Shown one piece after another: positions 27,494 through 36,966 of a stretch of 64,000 nt of DNA. The notes beneath the pieces are model-generated. The model was not told the DNA's origin. It saw only the letters and a list, made by a program, of their open reading frames with translations, and did no database searches. Made by a program: the position numbers and the translations under genes. This DNA is from Agromyces protaetiae. GTDB taxonomy: Bacteria; Actinomycetota; Actinomycetes; Actinomycetales; Microbacteriaceae. Location: contig NZ_CP035491.1 in NCBI RefSeq assembly GCF_004135405.1, positions 2,418,001-2,482,000 of the forward strand. The letters run 5' to 3'. Numbering within the stretch: the first letter of the stretch is position 1; each line of letters begins with the position of its first letter.

Positions 27494-27521
27494 GGTGCCG
27501 TGCGGGGTGCTGCGGCGTTGC

Positions 27522-30092
27522 CTACTCGGCGTCGCGCGCTTGCGCGCGGAGCGCGCGGTCGGTTCCCGCGACCGATTCGACGACGAGCCGGCGGAGGGCC
27601 GGTGCGGCGTCGGGGTGGGCGTCGAGCCACGTGTGCGCCGCCTGCGAGAGTTCCTGGCTCGCAAGGGGCGACGGGTAGAGCAGCTCGACGAGCTTCTCGG
27701 CGATCGCGTAGCTGCGGTCGGCCCACACCCGCTCGAGGATGCCGAAGTAGCGCTCGACGAACGGCGCGAGGAGCGCCGTGTCGTCGGCGCGGAGGAAGCC
27801 CGCCGCCGTCGTGCGGACGACCGAGTTCGAAGCCGTGTCGAGGTCGACGATCGACGCCCACGCGCGTTCCTTGCCCTCGGCCGTCGGGAGTGCGGCACGT
27901 GCGTGCGCGGCCGACTCCTGACCCGTGACGGTGTTGTCCTCGGCGAGGCGCGCGTCGATGTCGTCGTCGCCCGCGCGGCCGGCTGCGACGAGTGCGATGA
28001 GGAGCTCCCAGCCGAGGTCGGTGTCGATGTCGAGCCCGTCGAGTGAGACTTCGCCCGCGAAGAGCGCCGCGAGGTCGTCGACGTGCGTGCCGGCCTCGGC
28101 GAGCGAAGCGAACGCCTTCACGAACTGGAACTGCGCGTCGCTGCCCGCGGGCGCGCCCTGCGCGAGCGACCAGAACGCGTCGGCGAGCGTTCGGCGTGCG
28201 TCGGAACGCCGCTCAGGGGCGACGTAGGAGGACGCGGCGAGGATCGCGTTCGCGATGATGATGCGCAGCGTCGTCGACTCGGTCTCGCTCGCGACGTTGC
28301 CGACGACGAGGTCGAGGTAGTCGCTCGCGGCGGTCTCGCCGTCGCGCGTCGCGTCCCACACGGCGCTCCACACGAGGGCGCGTGCGAGCGGGCTCTCGAA
28401 CGCCGAGAGGTTCGCAAGGGCGACCCGATGGGATGCCTCGTCGAGACGGATCTTCGCGTACGCGAGGTCGTCGTCGTTCAGCAGGATGAGATCGGGGCGT
28501 GCGAGCCCGACGAGCTCGGCGACATCCGTGCGCTCGCCGTCGACGTCGAGTTCGACGCGGTGCTCGCGCACGAGTTTGCCGCCCTTCAGGTTGTAGAAGC
28601 CGATCGCGAGGCGGTGCGGGCGGATCGTGGGGTAGTCGGCGGCAGCCGACTGGAGCACTGCGAACGACGTGATCGCGCCCGAGTCATCCGTCGCGATCTC
28701 AGGACGGAGCGTGTTCACGCCCGCCGTCTCGAGCCACGCCTTCGCCCAGCCCGACAGATCGCGTCCGCTCGCGGTCTCGAGCTCGGCGAGGAGGTCGGCG
28801 AGGGTCGTGTTGCCCCACGCGTGCTTGCGGAAGTACGCGCCGACGCCCGCGAAGAACGCGTCGATGCCGACCCACGCGGCGAGCTGCTTGAGGACCGAGC
28901 CGCCCTTGGCGTAGGTGATGCCGTCGAAGTTCACGAGCACGTCTTCGAGGTCGCGGATCTCGGCCACGATCGGGTGCGTCGAGGGGAGCTGGTCTTGGCG
29001 GTACGCCCACGCCTTCTCCATCGAGTTGAACGTCGTCCACGCCTCGTGCCACTCGGTGGCCTCGGCGGTCGCGATCGTCGACGCCCACTCGGCGAACGAC
29101 TCGTTGAGCCAGAGGTCGTTCCACCACTTCATCGTGACGAGGTCGCCGAACCACATGTGCGCGAGCTCGTGGAGGATCGTGACGACGCGGCGCTCCTTGA
29201 TGGCGTCGGTCACCTTCGAGCGGAACACGTAGACCTCGGTGAAGGTCACGGCGCCGGCGTTCTCCATCGCGCCCGCGTTGTACTCGGGGACGAAGAGCTG
29301 GTCGTATTTGTCGAACGGGTAGGCGACGCCGAACTTCTGCTCGAAGTAGGCGAAGCCCTGCTTGGTCTTCTCGAAGATGTAGTCGGCGTCGAGGTACTGC
29401 GAGAGGCTCTTGCGGCTGAAGACGCCGAGCGGCACGACCTTGCCGTCGGAGCTCGTGAGCTCGTCGCGCACGACGTCGTAGGGGCCCGCGATGAGCGCCG
29501 TGATGTAGCTGGAGATGCGCGGAGTGGGCTCGAAGGCCCACGTCGCCTTCGACACGTCGTCCGCGCGGCGGCCCGACGGGTGGATCGTCGGCTCGGGCGT
29601 GGGCTGGTTCGACACGACCTGCCAGTGGCTCGGCGCCGTCACGGTGAAGCGGAACGCGGCCTTCAGGTCGGGCTGCTCGAACACCGCGAACATGCGCCGC
29701 GAGTCGGGCACCTCGAACTGCGTGTAGAGGTAGACCTCGCCGTCGGCGGGGTCGACGAAGCGGTGCAGGCCCTCGCCCGTGTGCATGTACCGGCCGTCTG
29801 CGACGACGACGAGTTCGTTCTCGGCGGCGAGGTTCGGCAGCTGGATGCGCACGCCGTCGCTCACCTCGGCGGGGTCGAGGGCGACGCCGTTGAGGGTGAC
29901 CGAGTCCACGGCCGCCGTGATGTGGTCGATGAACGTCGACGCGCCCGGCGTCGACGCGGCGAAGCGCACCGTGGTCGTGGTCTTGAAGACGTCGGGGCCG
30001 GTCGTCACGTCGAGCACGACGTCGTAGTCGTGGACGGTGACGAGCGCGGCGCGCTCCTCGGCTTCGAGTCTGGTGAGGTTCTCTCCGGGCAC
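27522..30092 (-). CDS. pepN: Aminopeptidase N (M1 family), copy 2
   Basis: An 856-residue M1 aminopeptidase. Motifs: GAMEN in EYNAGAMENAGAV, zinc site HELAHMWFGD, third ligand in LWLNESFAEW. It lines up with copy 1 over its full length, with the same landmarks such as GVNTLR and LLNDDDLAYAKIRLDE, but differs in many positions, so the duplication is old. The GTG start at 30092 is chosen because GAAGGAG lies 7 bases upstream and MPGENLTRLEAEER matches the start of copy 1. Two PepN proteins are common in related genera; copy 2 lies alone between a terminator and the fic promoter region. Confidence 0.94.
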   Translation of the reverse strand: MPGENLTRLEAEERAALVTVHDYDVVLDVTTGPDVFKTTTTVRFAASTPGASTFIDHITAAVDSVTLNGVALDPAEVSDGVRIQLPNLAAENELVVVADGRYMHTGEGLHRFVDPADGEVYLYTQFEVPDSRRMFAVFEQPDLKAAFRFTVTAPSHWQVVSNQPTPEPTIHPSGRRADDVSKATWAFEPTPRISSYITALIAGPYDVVRDELTSSDGKVVPLGVFSRKSLSQYLDADYIFEKTKQGFAYFEQKFGVAYPFDKYDQLFVPEYNAGAMENAGAVTFTEVYVFRSKVTDAIKERRVVTILHELAHMWFGDLVTMKWWNDLWLNESFAEWASTIATAEATEWHEAWTTFNSMEKAWAYRQDQLPSTHPIVAEIRDLEDVLVNFDGITYAKGGSVLKQLAAWVGIDAFFAGVGAYFRKHAWGNTTLADLLAELETASGRDLSGWAKAWLETAGVNTLRPEIATDDSGAITSFAVLQSAAADYPTIRPHRLAIGFYNLKGGKLVREHRVELDVDGERTDVAELVGLARPDLILLNDDDLAYAKIRLDEASHRVALANLSAFESPLARALVWSAVWDATRDGETAASDYLDLVVGNVASETESTTLRIIIANAILAASSYVAPERRSDARRTLADAFWSLAQGAPAGSDAQFQFVKAFASLAEAGTHVDDLAALFAGEVSLDGLDIDTDLGWELLIALVAAGRAGDDDIDARLAEDNTVTGQESAAHARAALPTAEGKERAWASIVDLDTASNSVVRTTAAGFLRADDTALLAPFVERYFGILERVWADRSYAIAEKLVELLYPSPLASQELSQAAHTWLDAHPDAAPALRRLVVESVAGTDRALRAQARDAE

Positions 30093-30265
30093 GTGCGCTC
30101 CTTCGCGATATCGACGCGGCTTCTGGCCGCGGGCAACGCGAAACAGCCTAGTCCGCGGGGGTCGCGACGCCGAGAGGGGGCGCTGCGCCGACGGCGAACG
30201 AGCGCGGATGTCTCTCCCGCGGCAAGCTCGGAGGGACGGCCGTCGACCATGCATCTCTCGCGGTG

Positions 30266-30301
30266 CTAAGCAAAGGTTACGAGAACAAACTTTGCTAAGA
30301 T
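30266..30301 (+). promoter_or_regulatory. Operator-like inverted repeat and extended -10 promoter of fic
   Basis: CTAAGCAAAG (30266-30275) and CTTTGCTAAG (30290-30299) form an inverted repeat with one mismatch. The right arm overlaps an extended -10 element TGCTAAGAT (30293-30301), seven bases before the fic ATG. The stretch is AT-rich compared with its surroundings. The promoter would give a leaderless fic mRNA, and a protein bound to the repeat would block it. Confidence 0.68.
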
Positions 30302-30307
30302 TCGGAC

Positions 30308-31510
30308 ATGGCGAAGGAGAACCGAACTCCCTCCTCGTGGCCTGCCGTCGCATACGAGTCGCACGAGTGGGTTCGCGAAGGAGACGAGGTCGCCTCCCGA
30401 CGCGCGCTCCGGCGCGCGCAGGGCCCCTACTCCGCAGCTGTTCCGCCGGGCATCGCCACCGCGTACGTCGCGCTGCGCTCCGAGACGCTCGCGCTCGCCG
30501 ACGACGCGTCGCAGGAACTCGCGCGGTTCGACGCCGAGACCGGCCTGATCGCCGCGCCGTTCGCGTCGATCCTGCTCCGCACCGAGTCCGCCTCGAGTTC
30601 CGAGGTCGAGAACCTGACGTCGAGCGCGAAGCAGGTCGCGCTCGCCGAGCTCGGTGCATCGCAGTCGCCCAACGCCCGACTCGTCGTCGCGAACGTGCGT
30701 GCGATGACCGCGGCGATCGACCTCTCGCACCGCATCGACGAGCGATCGATCATCGCGATGCACGACGCTCTCCTGCGTGCGTCCGCGCCGCGCATGGTCG
30801 GGGCATGGCGTGACGAACAGGTCTGGATCGGCGGAGGCGGCATCTCGCCGCACCACGCGAGCTTCGTCCCACCCCACCACGATCGCGTCGACGCGCTCAT
30901 GCTCGACCTCGTCGAATTCGCCGCCCGAACCGACGTCCCCGTGCTCGCGCACGCAGCGATCGCACACGCCCAGTTCGAGACGATCCATCCGTTCCCCGAC
31001 GGCAACGGCCGCACCGGCAGGGCGCTCCTGCAGAGCATGCTGCGGGCCGGCCGACTGACCCGCAACGTCGCGATCCCCGTCTCAGCCGGGCTGCTGCGCG
31101 ACACCGAGGCCTACTTCGACGCACTCGGCGCGTACCGGGCCGGCAGGCCGGACGCGATCGTCGAGGCCGTCGCCGAGGCATCCTTCGCCGCCGTGCGGAA
31201 CGGGCGGCGACTCGTCGACGACATCCGCGCGGCGCAGGCGCGGTGGCGATCGGTCGTCGTGGCGCGGAGCGACGCGTCCGTGCACAGGGTCACCGAGCAC
31301 CTCTTGCGCCAGCCGATCGTGAACACCACATCGGTCGCGGCGGCGGTCGGTGTGAGCGAGGTCTCCGCCCAGCACGCGATCGACACGCTGGTCGATGCGG
31401 GCGTGCTCGTCAAGATCTCCGGAGGCGAGCGCTACCGGCTCTGGCAGGCCACCGAAGTGCTCACGGCGCTCGACGCGTTCGCCGCACGGGCGCGCCGAAG
31501 CCGCGGCTGA
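30308..31510 (+). CDS. Fic-domain protein (AMPylase) with winged helix domain
   Basis: A 400-residue Fic protein. The catalytic loop HPFPDGNGRTGR (about residues 226-237) is fully canonical, with the His base and both Arg residues. Upstream, SSEVEN fits the N-terminal inhibitory motif [S/T]xxxE[G/N], so this is an intramolecularly inhibited (class II) enzyme. The last about 80 residues form a winged helix-turn-helix (TTSVAAAVGVSEVSAQHAIDTLVDAGVL). Fic enzymes usually AMPylate proteins; the target here is unknown. An inverted repeat covering its own promoter suggests autorepression through the C-terminal domain. No antitoxin gene is adjacent. Confidence 0.93.
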   Translation: MAKENRTPSSWPAVAYESHEWVREGDEVASRRALRRAQGPYSAAVPPGIATAYVALRSETLALADDASQELARFDAETGLIAAPFASILLRTESASSSEVENLTSSAKQVALAELGASQSPNARLVVANVRAMTAAIDLSHRIDERSIIAMHDALLRASAPRMVGAWRDEQVWIGGGGISPHHASFVPPHHDRVDALMLDLVEFAARTDVPVLAHAAIAHAQFETIHPFPDGNGRTGRALLQSMLRAGRLTRNVAIPVSAGLLRDTEAYFDALGAYRAGRPDAIVEAVAEASFAAVRNGRRLVDDIRAAQARWRSVVVARSDASVHRVTEHLLRQPIVNTTSVAAAVGVSEVSAQHAIDTLVDAGVLVKISGGERYRLWQATEVLTALDAFAARARRSRG

Positions 31511-31551
31511 ACCGCGACGGTCGGGCGCCGAGGCATCCGTAGAATCGACGC

Positions 31552-32070
31552 ATGCGCATCCACATCGCGACCGACCACGCCGGCCTCGAATTCAGCCGGA
31601 CCCTCGTCGACCACCTGACCAACGCCGGTCACGAGGTCGTCGACCACGGGCCGACCGAGTACGACGCGCTCGACGACTACCCGGCGTTCTGCATCAATGC
31701 GGCGCTCGGCGTCGCGCGCGACCAGGCCGCGGGCGTGCGCACGCTCGGCGTCGTGTTCGGCGGCTCGGGCAACGGCGAGCAGATCGCCGCGAACAAGGTC
31801 GAAGGCATCCGCGCCGCACTCGTCTGGAGCATGGACACGGCGATCCTCGCCCGCCAGCACAACGACGCCAACGTCATCTCCATCGGCGCCCGCCAGCACA
31901 CCGTCGAAGAGGCGATCCGCTACATCGACGCGTTCATCGCCGAGCCGTTCTCGGGCGACGAGCGGCACGTGCGCCGCATCGCGCAGCTCGCCGAGTACGA
32001 GACGACGGGCGACATCGTCGGCAAGGGCGTCGACGTCGCGGCTGACGCTCCCGCCGCTTCCGCGGAGTAG
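31552..32070 (+). CDS. rpiB: Ribose-5-phosphate isomerase B
   Basis: A 172-residue RpiB that interconverts ribose 5-phosphate and ribulose 5-phosphate in the pentose phosphate pathway. Recognised by MRIHIATDHAG and the active loop GGSGNGEQIAANKVEGIRAA. As in the mycobacterial enzyme, a Ser/Gly and Glu replace the Cys/Thr seen in E. coli RpiB, so Glu75 is the likely base. His residues that bind the phosphate are present (RQHNDANVISIGAR). It sits two bases before the Nei-type glycosylase gene. Confidence 0.95.
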   Translation: MRIHIATDHAGLEFSRTLVDHLTNAGHEVVDHGPTEYDALDDYPAFCINAALGVARDQAAGVRTLGVVFGGSGNGEQIAANKVEGIRAALVWSMDTAILARQHNDANVISIGARQHTVEEAIRYIDAFIAEPFSGDERHVRRIAQLAEYETTGDIVGKGVDVAADAPAASAE

Positions 32071-32072
32071 CG

Positions 32073-33092
32073 ATGCCCGAGGGCCATTCCGTCCACCGCA
32101 TCACCCGCCAGTTCGAGCGCAACTTCGTCGGGCACATCGTGCACGCGTCGAGTCCGCAGGGCCGGTTCGCGGCGGGGGCGGCCGAGATCGACGGGCGGCG
32201 GATGCTTCAAGCGCGCGCCGTGGGCAAGCAGATGTTCCTCGAGTTCGAGGGCGACGTGTGGTTGCGCGTGCACCTCGGCATGTACGGTGCATGGGATTTC
32301 GCGGGAGACATCCTCATGGATGCCACGATCGCATCCGCGAACGGACGCATAGGGCAGACCAACCAACGCGGTACCTTCATCGACTCGCCGAACCCCGACG
32401 CCGTCGTGCTCGACGCGCCCGTCTTCGACCGAGCGGGCGAGAACTCGCTCACCTCGATCGGCGCACCGCGGAAGGCGCGCCTGCGCATGTCGGAGTCCGA
32501 GAAAGACGGAGGGGCGCTCGACGTGTTCCCGCCCGAGCCCGTCGGGCAAGTGCGCGTGCGGCTTCTCACCGACACCGTGAGCGCCGACCTCCGCGGCCCG
32601 ACGGCGTGCGAGGTGCTCGACCCCGCGCAGGTCGAGCAGGTGGTCGCGAAGCTCGGCCCCGATCCGCTCCTCGACGACGGGCCCGAGGCCGAAGAGCAGT
32701 TCACGCGTGTCGTCCGCAAGAAGCCGACGCCCGTCGGCCTCCTCCTCATGGACCAGAACGTCGTCGCCGGCATCGGCAACGTGTATCGCGCCGAGCTCCT
32801 CTTCCGCGCCCGCCAGAACCCGCACACGCCCGGCAGGCTCGTGCCCGAAGAACACGTGCGGCACCTCTGGCGCGACTGGGCGAAGCTCCTCGCGATCGGC
32901 GTCGAGACCGGCCAGATGATGACGATGGACGGGCTCAGCACCGACGAATGGCGGGCCGCCATGGCCAACCGCGCCGACCGGCACTGGGTGTACAAGCGCG
33001 AGGGGCTGCCGTGTCGGGTGTGCGGCACGAACATCGTGCTCGAAGAGATGGGTGCCCGGAAGCTCTACTGGTGCCCCTACTGCCAGGCGTGA
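32073..33092 (+). CDS. Fpg/Nei-family DNA glycosylase (endonuclease VIII type)
   Basis: A 339-residue base-excision repair glycosylase. The invariant N-terminus MPEGH provides the catalytic Pro2 and Glu3. Lys in AVGKQMFLEF, the H2TH region (LLLMDQNVVAGIGNVYRAELLF) and the C-terminal zinc finger CRVCG...WCPYCQA are all present. MPEGHSVHR and the overall pattern point to the actinobacterial Nei2 branch, not MutM. It removes oxidised pyrimidines and nicks the strand. It starts two bases after rpiB, so the two are co-transcribed; the next gene is convergent, 10 bases away. Confidence 0.93.
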   Translation: MPEGHSVHRITRQFERNFVGHIVHASSPQGRFAAGAAEIDGRRMLQARAVGKQMFLEFEGDVWLRVHLGMYGAWDFAGDILMDATIASANGRIGQTNQRGTFIDSPNPDAVVLDAPVFDRAGENSLTSIGAPRKARLRMSESEKDGGALDVFPPEPVGQVRVRLLTDTVSADLRGPTACEVLDPAQVEQVVAKLGPDPLLDDGPEAEEQFTRVVRKKPTPVGLLLMDQNVVAGIGNVYRAELLFRARQNPHTPGRLVPEEHVRHLWRDWAKLLAIGVETGQMMTMDGLSTDEWRAAMANRADRHWVYKREGLPCRVCGTNIVLEEMGARKLYWCPYCQA

Positions 33093-33102
33093 GCCGACAC
33101 CG

Positions 33103-34554
33103 CTAGGCGACGTCTTCAGGAAGCGACGGGTGCTCGCCCGGGTGCGGCGCGGGCTTCGGAATCGCAAGGCCGAGGGCGCCCGCGACGACGGCCGCGCCGA
33201 GCCCGATGAGGTAGGTGAGCTCGAACCCCGCGCGTGACGGCACGGGGATGCCGCCCATGTCGGTCGACGACGCCGCGAGCACGGCGCCCATGACGGCCGC
33301 GGCGGTGCTCGTGCCGAGCGAGCGCATGAGCGCGTTGAGGCCGTTCGCGGCGCCGGTCTCGCTCGCAGGCACGGCTCGCATGATGAGGATCGGCATGGCG
33401 GCGTACCCGAGTCCGATGCCGACGCCGATGATCGTGTTGAGCAGGAAGATGTGCCACACCTCGGTCGAGGCGACGAGCGCGACGGCGTAGGCGATGGCGA
33501 GGGCTCCGGCGCCGCCGACGAGAAGGGACTTCGCGCCGAGACGTCGGTCGAGCCGGGCGGCGACGGGCGACATGAGCATCATGACGACGCCGAGCGGCAT
33601 GATCACGAGGCTCGCGGCGAGGAGCGAGAGTCCGAGGCCTACGCCCGTCGCGACGGGGAGTTCAAGGAGCTGGGGGAGCGTGACGTTCGACGCGAAGAAC
33701 GCGAATCCCATGGCGATCGACGCGAGGTTCGTGATGAGCACGGGTGGGCGCGCGGCGACGCGCAGGTCGACGAGCGGGTCGCGGATGCGCAGTTCGAACC
33801 GTCCCCAGACGAGGAGGACGGCGATGCCGCCGAGGCCTGCGACGAGCGTCGTCGGGGCGAGCCAGCCCCACTCGTCGCCCTGCGCGATCGCGATGAGGAG
33901 CCCTGAGAGGCCGACGGCGAGCCCGATCGCCCCGACGAAGTCGAATCGGCCGGGCGTGCGCAGCGTCGACACGGGGACGAACGCGAACACGAGCGGGATC
34001 AGGACGATGCCGAGGGCGCCCGCGACCCAGAACAGCAGATGCCAGTCGGCGTTCTCCGCGATGATCGCGCTCACGGGCAGGCCGAGCGCACCTCCGACGC
34101 CGAGGGTCGCGCTGATGAGGGCGACGGCGCCGCCGATGCGGTGCTCGGGCAGTTCATCTCGGAGGATCGCGATGCCGAGCGGGATGACGCCCGTGACGGC
34201 GCCCTGGAGACCGCGGCCGACGAGGAGCCACACCAGGTCGTGCGAGGCCCCTGCGATGACGCTGCCGACGATGAGGACGACGAGGAGGCCGAGCACGACC
34301 CGGCGCTTGCCGTAGAGATCGCCGAGACGCCCGGCGATCGGGGTCGTCGCGGCAGCGACGAGCAGGGTCACGGTCACGACCCACGCCGTCGCATCGCGGT
34401 CGGCGCGGAGCAGCTCGGGGAACCGCGCCTGGATGGGGACGACGATCGTGAACATGAACGACGCGCACACACCCGAGAGGGCGAGCACGGCGACGAGCGG
34501 CCACGTCGGGCGTGCGCGGCTGAGCCGTTCGCGCTCGCCGGATGTTCCGCTCAT
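33103..34554 (-). CDS. MFS drug-efflux-type transporter
   Basis: A 483-residue transporter with about 14 hydrophobic helices, as in the DHA2 family of proton-driven drug exporters. Motif A is seen as GRLGDLYGKRRVV (first cytoplasmic loop), and motif C-like PLGIAILRD / GVGGALGLPVSAI lies in helix 5. The C-terminus has an IGVGIGLGYAAMPILIMRAVPASETGAANGLN stretch usual in this group. Substrate unknown. It is divergent from the PaiB-like gene with a 73-base gap. Confidence 0.9.
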   Translation of the reverse strand: MSGTSGERERLSRARPTWPLVAVLALSGVCASFMFTIVVPIQARFPELLRADRDATAWVVTVTLLVAAATTPIAGRLGDLYGKRRVVLGLLVVLIVGSVIAGASHDLVWLLVGRGLQGAVTGVIPLGIAILRDELPEHRIGGAVALISATLGVGGALGLPVSAIIAENADWHLLFWVAGALGIVLIPLVFAFVPVSTLRTPGRFDFVGAIGLAVGLSGLLIAIAQGDEWGWLAPTTLVAGLGGIAVLLVWGRFELRIRDPLVDLRVAARPPVLITNLASIAMGFAFFASNVTLPQLLELPVATGVGLGLSLLAASLVIMPLGVVMMLMSPVAARLDRRLGAKSLLVGGAGALAIAYAVALVASTEVWHIFLLNTIIGVGIGLGYAAMPILIMRAVPASETGAANGLNALMRSLGTSTAAAVMGAVLAASSTDMGGIPVPSRAGFELTYLIGLGAAVVAGALGLAIPKPAPHPGEHPSLPEDVA

Positions 34555-34627
34555 CGCCGTCAGACTATGCCCGGCCGCCGACGGTCGGCACCGGCGTTAG
34601 GGTGAAATCCTCGCCCCGGAGGATGTC

Positions 34628-35314
34628 ATGCGCCAGAACCCCAGTTTCACGCTCGCGAGCGTCGACGAGATCAAGCGGCTCGTGCGCCAGAACCCGTGGA
34701 TGACGATCGTGAGCGACACGGATGCCTCGGGGCTCGTCGCCTCCCACTACCCGGTGCTCCTCGACGAGACCGCCGACGGCATCGCACTGCTCACCCACGT
34801 CGGCCGCCCCGACGAGGTGCTGCACGAACTCGGCCGCCACGAGGTGATGTTCATCGTGCAAGGCCCGCACGGCTACATCTCACCCGGCTGGTACGACGAG
34901 AAGCCCGCCGTGCCGACGTGGAACTTCGTCACGGCGCACCTCTACGGCACGCCCGAGATCCTCTCCGACGACGAGAATCTGCGCGTGCTCGAAGCGCTCG
35001 TCGACCACTTCGAAGACGAGCTGCCCGAGCCGCGCCGCATGCGCGGCACCCACGCGAACTCCGAGTACGCCGACCGGATCGCGGCAGGCACAGTGGGCCT
35101 CCGCATTCCCGTCACGCGATTCGTCGCGAAGAACAAGATGAGCCAGAACCGCCCCGCCGAGACCGTCGACCGGATCATCGACGAGCTCGAGGGCGACGGC
35201 CCGTATGCGAGTCCGTCGCTCGCGGCCGAGATGCGCCGCACGCACGACGCCATGCGCGCGGCGCGTGCAGCTTCGGCGTCTGCGTCTGCGTCTGCGTCGG
35301 CGGATCGCGCGTGA
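34628..35314 (+). CDS. PaiB-like FMN-binding split-barrel protein
   Basis: A 228-residue protein of the PaiB family (FMN-binding negative regulator). Marks are the N-terminal MRQNPSFTLASVDEIKRLVRQNPWMTIVS, HVGRPDEVLHELGRHEVMFIVQGPHGYISPGWY and PTWNFVTAHLYG. In Bacillus, PaiB is linked to repression of sporulation and protease genes, but most homologues probably act as flavoproteins. The C-terminus carries an unusual Ser-Ala repeat. The next gene starts at a GTG overlapping its stop (GTGA), so it is coupled to the amidohydrolase. Confidence 0.88.
   Translation: MRQNPSFTLASVDEIKRLVRQNPWMTIVSDTDASGLVASHYPVLLDETADGIALLTHVGRPDEVLHELGRHEVMFIVQGPHGYISPGWYDEKPAVPTWNFVTAHLYGTPEILSDDENLRVLEALVDHFEDELPEPRRMRGTHANSEYADRIAAGTVGLRIPVTRFVAKNKMSQNRPAETVDRIIDELEGDGPYASPSLAAEMRRTHDAMRAARAASASASASASADRA
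35273..35302 (+). repeat. Five tandem 6-base units TCKGCG encoding Ser-Ala
   Basis: TCGGCG, three copies of TCTGCG, then TCGGCG, in frame at the end of the PaiB-like gene. This short tandem repeat could change copy number by slippage in steps of two residues, without shifting the frame. Confidence 0.8.
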
Positions 35315-36798
35315 GCGCCCTCCGCCTCGCGAACGCGCGCATCCCCGGCGCCGACGCACTCGTGGACGTCGACCTCGAGCACGGCCGCATCACGCGGATC
35401 GGTGCGGCTGAGACATCCGCGCCCTTCCCGGGCGACCGCCTCGCCCTCGACGGCCGATGGATCGTCCCCGGCCTCTACGACCGCCACGTGCACATGTCGC
35501 AGTGGGCGATGGTCTCTCGCCGGCTCGACCTCGCGGGCGCGACAAGCGCCGCCCACGCTGCCGCACTCGTCGCGGCGGCCGTCGCGCGCGGAGAGACCGA
35601 GGTCGCAGGATTCGGCTACCGAGACGGCCTGTGGGCGGATGCTCCGAGCCGCGCGCTCCTCGACGGCGTCTCGGGCGATGTCCCGGTGGTGCTCGTCGCA
35701 GCCGACCTCCACGCCTGCTGGCTCAACTCCGCCGCCGCTCGACGCCACGGCGTCGACGCCGGGGAGTCGGGCGTCCTCCGCGAAGACGCCTGCTTCCAGC
35801 TCGTGAGACGCCTCGACGACATCGCCGACGATGTCCTCGACGGGTGGGTGCGCGACGCCGCCCGCCGTGCCGCCGCCCGCGGCGTCGTCGGCGTCACCGA
35901 CTACGAGATGCGGTGGAACCGCGACGACTGGGCCAGACGTTCAGCGGACGGCGACTTCCCGCTTCGCGTCGCGTTCGGCGTCTACCCGCAGCACCTCGAC
36001 CGCGCGCTCGCCGAAGGGCTCCGCACGGGCGACCCCGTCGCGGGCACGGGCGGACTCGTCACGGTCGGCGGAGCCAAGATGATCACCGACGGCTCGCTCA
36101 ACACCCGTACGGCGTGGTGTTACGACCCGTACCCCGGACTCGGCGCCGACGAGCACCCGTACGGACTCGCGACGGTCGCGTACGAAGACCTCGTGCCGCG
36201 CATGCGGCGAGCCTGGGCGGGCGGGATCGTCCCGACCGTCCATGCGATCGGCGACCGCGCCAACGCGCGCGTGCTCGACGCATTCGAAGCCGTCGACGCC
36301 TCCGGGTGGCGCGGTACGGGCGCGACGATCGAGCACGCCCAGCTCCTCCGCCACGACGACGTCGCCCGGTTCGCCGAACTCGGGGTCATCGCGAGCGTGC
36401 AACCCGAACACGCGATGGACGACCGCGACGTCGCCGAACGCTACTGGGCGGGCCGCACCGACCGAGCCTTCATGCTCGCCGGGCTCGCCGCCGCGGGCGT
36501 CGAACTCGCGCTCGGCTCCGACGCGCCCGTCGCCCCCCTCGACCCGTGGGTCGCGATCGCGGCCGCCGTGGGCCGTTCGCGGGACGGTCGCGCGCCGTGG
36601 CACCCCGAGCAGGCGATCGACGTGCGCGTCGCGCTCGCAGCCTCGACGAACGGCGCGGGCGCGAGGATCGGGATGGGCGGCGCGGCCGACGTCGCGGTCG
36701 TCGAACTCGACCCGCACGAGGCATCCGTCGACGCGCTCCGCACCATGCCAGTCGCCGCGACCTTCGTCGCGGGCAGGGCCATGCACTCGACCCTCTGA
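35311..36798 (+). CDS. Amidohydrolase family protein (YtcJ-like, metal-dependent)
   Basis: A 495-residue amidohydrolase-3 type enzyme. An N-terminal beta-sandwich leads to GRWIVPGLYDRHVHMSQWAM with the metal-binding HxH. The body contains GVVGVTDYEMRW, GGAKMITDGSLNTRTAWC (Lys region), VHAIGDRAN (His), IEHAQLL (His) and LALGSDAPVAPLDPW (catalytic Asp). The substrate is unknown; YtcJ relatives hydrolyse N-acyl or amide bonds. It is translationally coupled to the PaiB-like gene by a GTGA overlap. Confidence 0.88.
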   Translation: MSALRLANARIPGADALVDVDLEHGRITRIGAAETSAPFPGDRLALDGRWIVPGLYDRHVHMSQWAMVSRRLDLAGATSAAHAAALVAAAVARGETEVAGFGYRDGLWADAPSRALLDGVSGDVPVVLVAADLHACWLNSAAARRHGVDAGESGVLREDACFQLVRRLDDIADDVLDGWVRDAARRAAARGVVGVTDYEMRWNRDDWARRSADGDFPLRVAFGVYPQHLDRALAEGLRTGDPVAGTGGLVTVGGAKMITDGSLNTRTAWCYDPYPGLGADEHPYGLATVAYEDLVPRMRRAWAGGIVPTVHAIGDRANARVLDAFEAVDASGWRGTGATIEHAQLLRHDDVARFAELGVIASVQPEHAMDDRDVAERYWAGRTDRAFMLAGLAAAGVELALGSDAPVAPLDPWVAIAAAVGRSRDGRAPWHPEQAIDVRVALAASTNGAGARIGMGGAADVAVVELDPHEASVDALRTMPVAATFVAGRAMHSTL

Positions 36799-36966
36799 GT
36801 CGGCGATCCGAGCGCCGTTCGGGCGGGAGCGGGGGATAACCCCCGCCGAGGTTCGGTCGTCCGCCGGATGGGGCCGAAGCATCCGTCTCGCGAAGCTGGA
36901 TTCACGTTCGCATGACTGCCGCCCGACCGGCCCGGCGTGCGACGATGACCGAGGAGACGACCCGCC

